Shown here piece after piece: positions 5,820 through 5,844 of a stretch of 5,844 bases of DNA (position 1 is the stretch's first letter; each line of letters begins with the position of its first letter). A program made the position numbers and the translations under genes. The DNA comes from Erysipelotrichaceae bacterium (lineage in GTDB: Bacteria > Bacillota_I > Bacilli_A > Erysipelotrichales > Coprobacillaceae): positions 1 to 5,844 of the forward strand of contig JAJQGQ010000147.1 of the NCBI GenBank assembly GCA_021200395.1, given 5' to 3'. Under the pieces are notes generated by a model. The model did no database searches. It saw nothing but the letters and a program-made list of their open reading frames with translations, and was not told where the DNA came from.

Positions 5820-5844
5820 AAAAACATCTCCTAGCACACTAGAA
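5820..5844 (-). terminator. Possible terminator of an unseen upstream gene, cut by the window edge
   Basis: On the minus strand TTCTAG (5844-5839), loop TGTG, CTAGGA (5834-5829) makes a short stem with one G-T pair, followed by GATG and five T (5824-5820). The left arm may continue past the edge and pair with the remaining GATG, which would make a normal terminator. From the visible part alone the stem is weak. If real, the str operon starts between here and 5717. Confidence 0.3.

Noticed and set aside
5778..5843. Minus-strand frame open from the right edge to a stop at 5778, possible tail of an upstream gene such as rpoC or an L7Ae-type gene
   Set aside because: The 21 residues match no C-terminus I recognise. 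The codons used (GCC, GGG, ACG, GTG) are unlike the neighbouring AT-rich genes. The stretch is better explained by hairpins, though a gene tail cannot be fully excluded.
1..5844. Search for a mobile element, CRISPR array, toxin-antitoxin pair or unknown gene system
   Set aside because: The window is densely filled with conserved housekeeping genes in canonical order. No direct repeats, transposase motifs or unexplained long gaps were seen.

Overview
The window is a low-GC Firmicutes (Bacillota) chromosome segment. Every gene I can support lies on the minus strand, so transcription runs from the right edge to the left. Most of it is the str operon: rpsL (S12), rpsG (S7), fusA (EF-G), tuf (EF-Tu). 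Two small genes follow: a Cof-type HAD phosphatase and a stand-alone PTS lactose/cellobiose-type EIIA subunit. The AT-rich bases, strong AGGAGG-type ribosome binding sites, the Gram-positive-type S12 (137 residues) and the FSIREGG form of EF-Tu all point to Firmicutes. The style of the proteins suggests the Erysipelotrichia/Coprobacillaceae area, but that is an impression, not a demonstrated placement. Tryptophans where I looked (for example the last residue of S7) are TGG, so nothing suggests the Mycoplasma code.

Layout in transcription order: a possible terminator of an unseen upstream gene (5820-5844); a leader with two possible hairpins (about 5731-5798); rpsL, rpsG and fusA, with gaps of 20 and 36 bp; an 86-bp fusA-tuf gap with a good sigma-A-type promoter that would give tuf extra transcription; tuf; a strong intrinsic terminator (1397-1420); the HAD gene, whose start is better placed at 1348; an 82-bp gap with a promoter and an inverted repeat; the EIIA gene; and a second intrinsic terminator (111-146). 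Next comes the most striking non-coding signal: a TTGACA-N17-TATTAT promoter preceded by long A-tracts at the UP-element position. It fires out of the left edge and most likely drives a stable RNA (rRNA or tRNA) operon outside the window.

Functionally, the four str genes supply the decoding-centre protein S12, the head-assembly protein S7 and the two elongation GTPases. All GTPase motifs and the main antibiotic-relevant positions are intact, and no gene is broken. HAD and EIIA appear to be separate transcription units with no pathway link visible here.

I found no mobile element, CRISPR array, toxin-antitoxin pair or unknown multigene system. The points worth following are regulatory: the stable-RNA promoter, the inverted repeat before EIIA, the internal tuf promoter and the rpsL leader.
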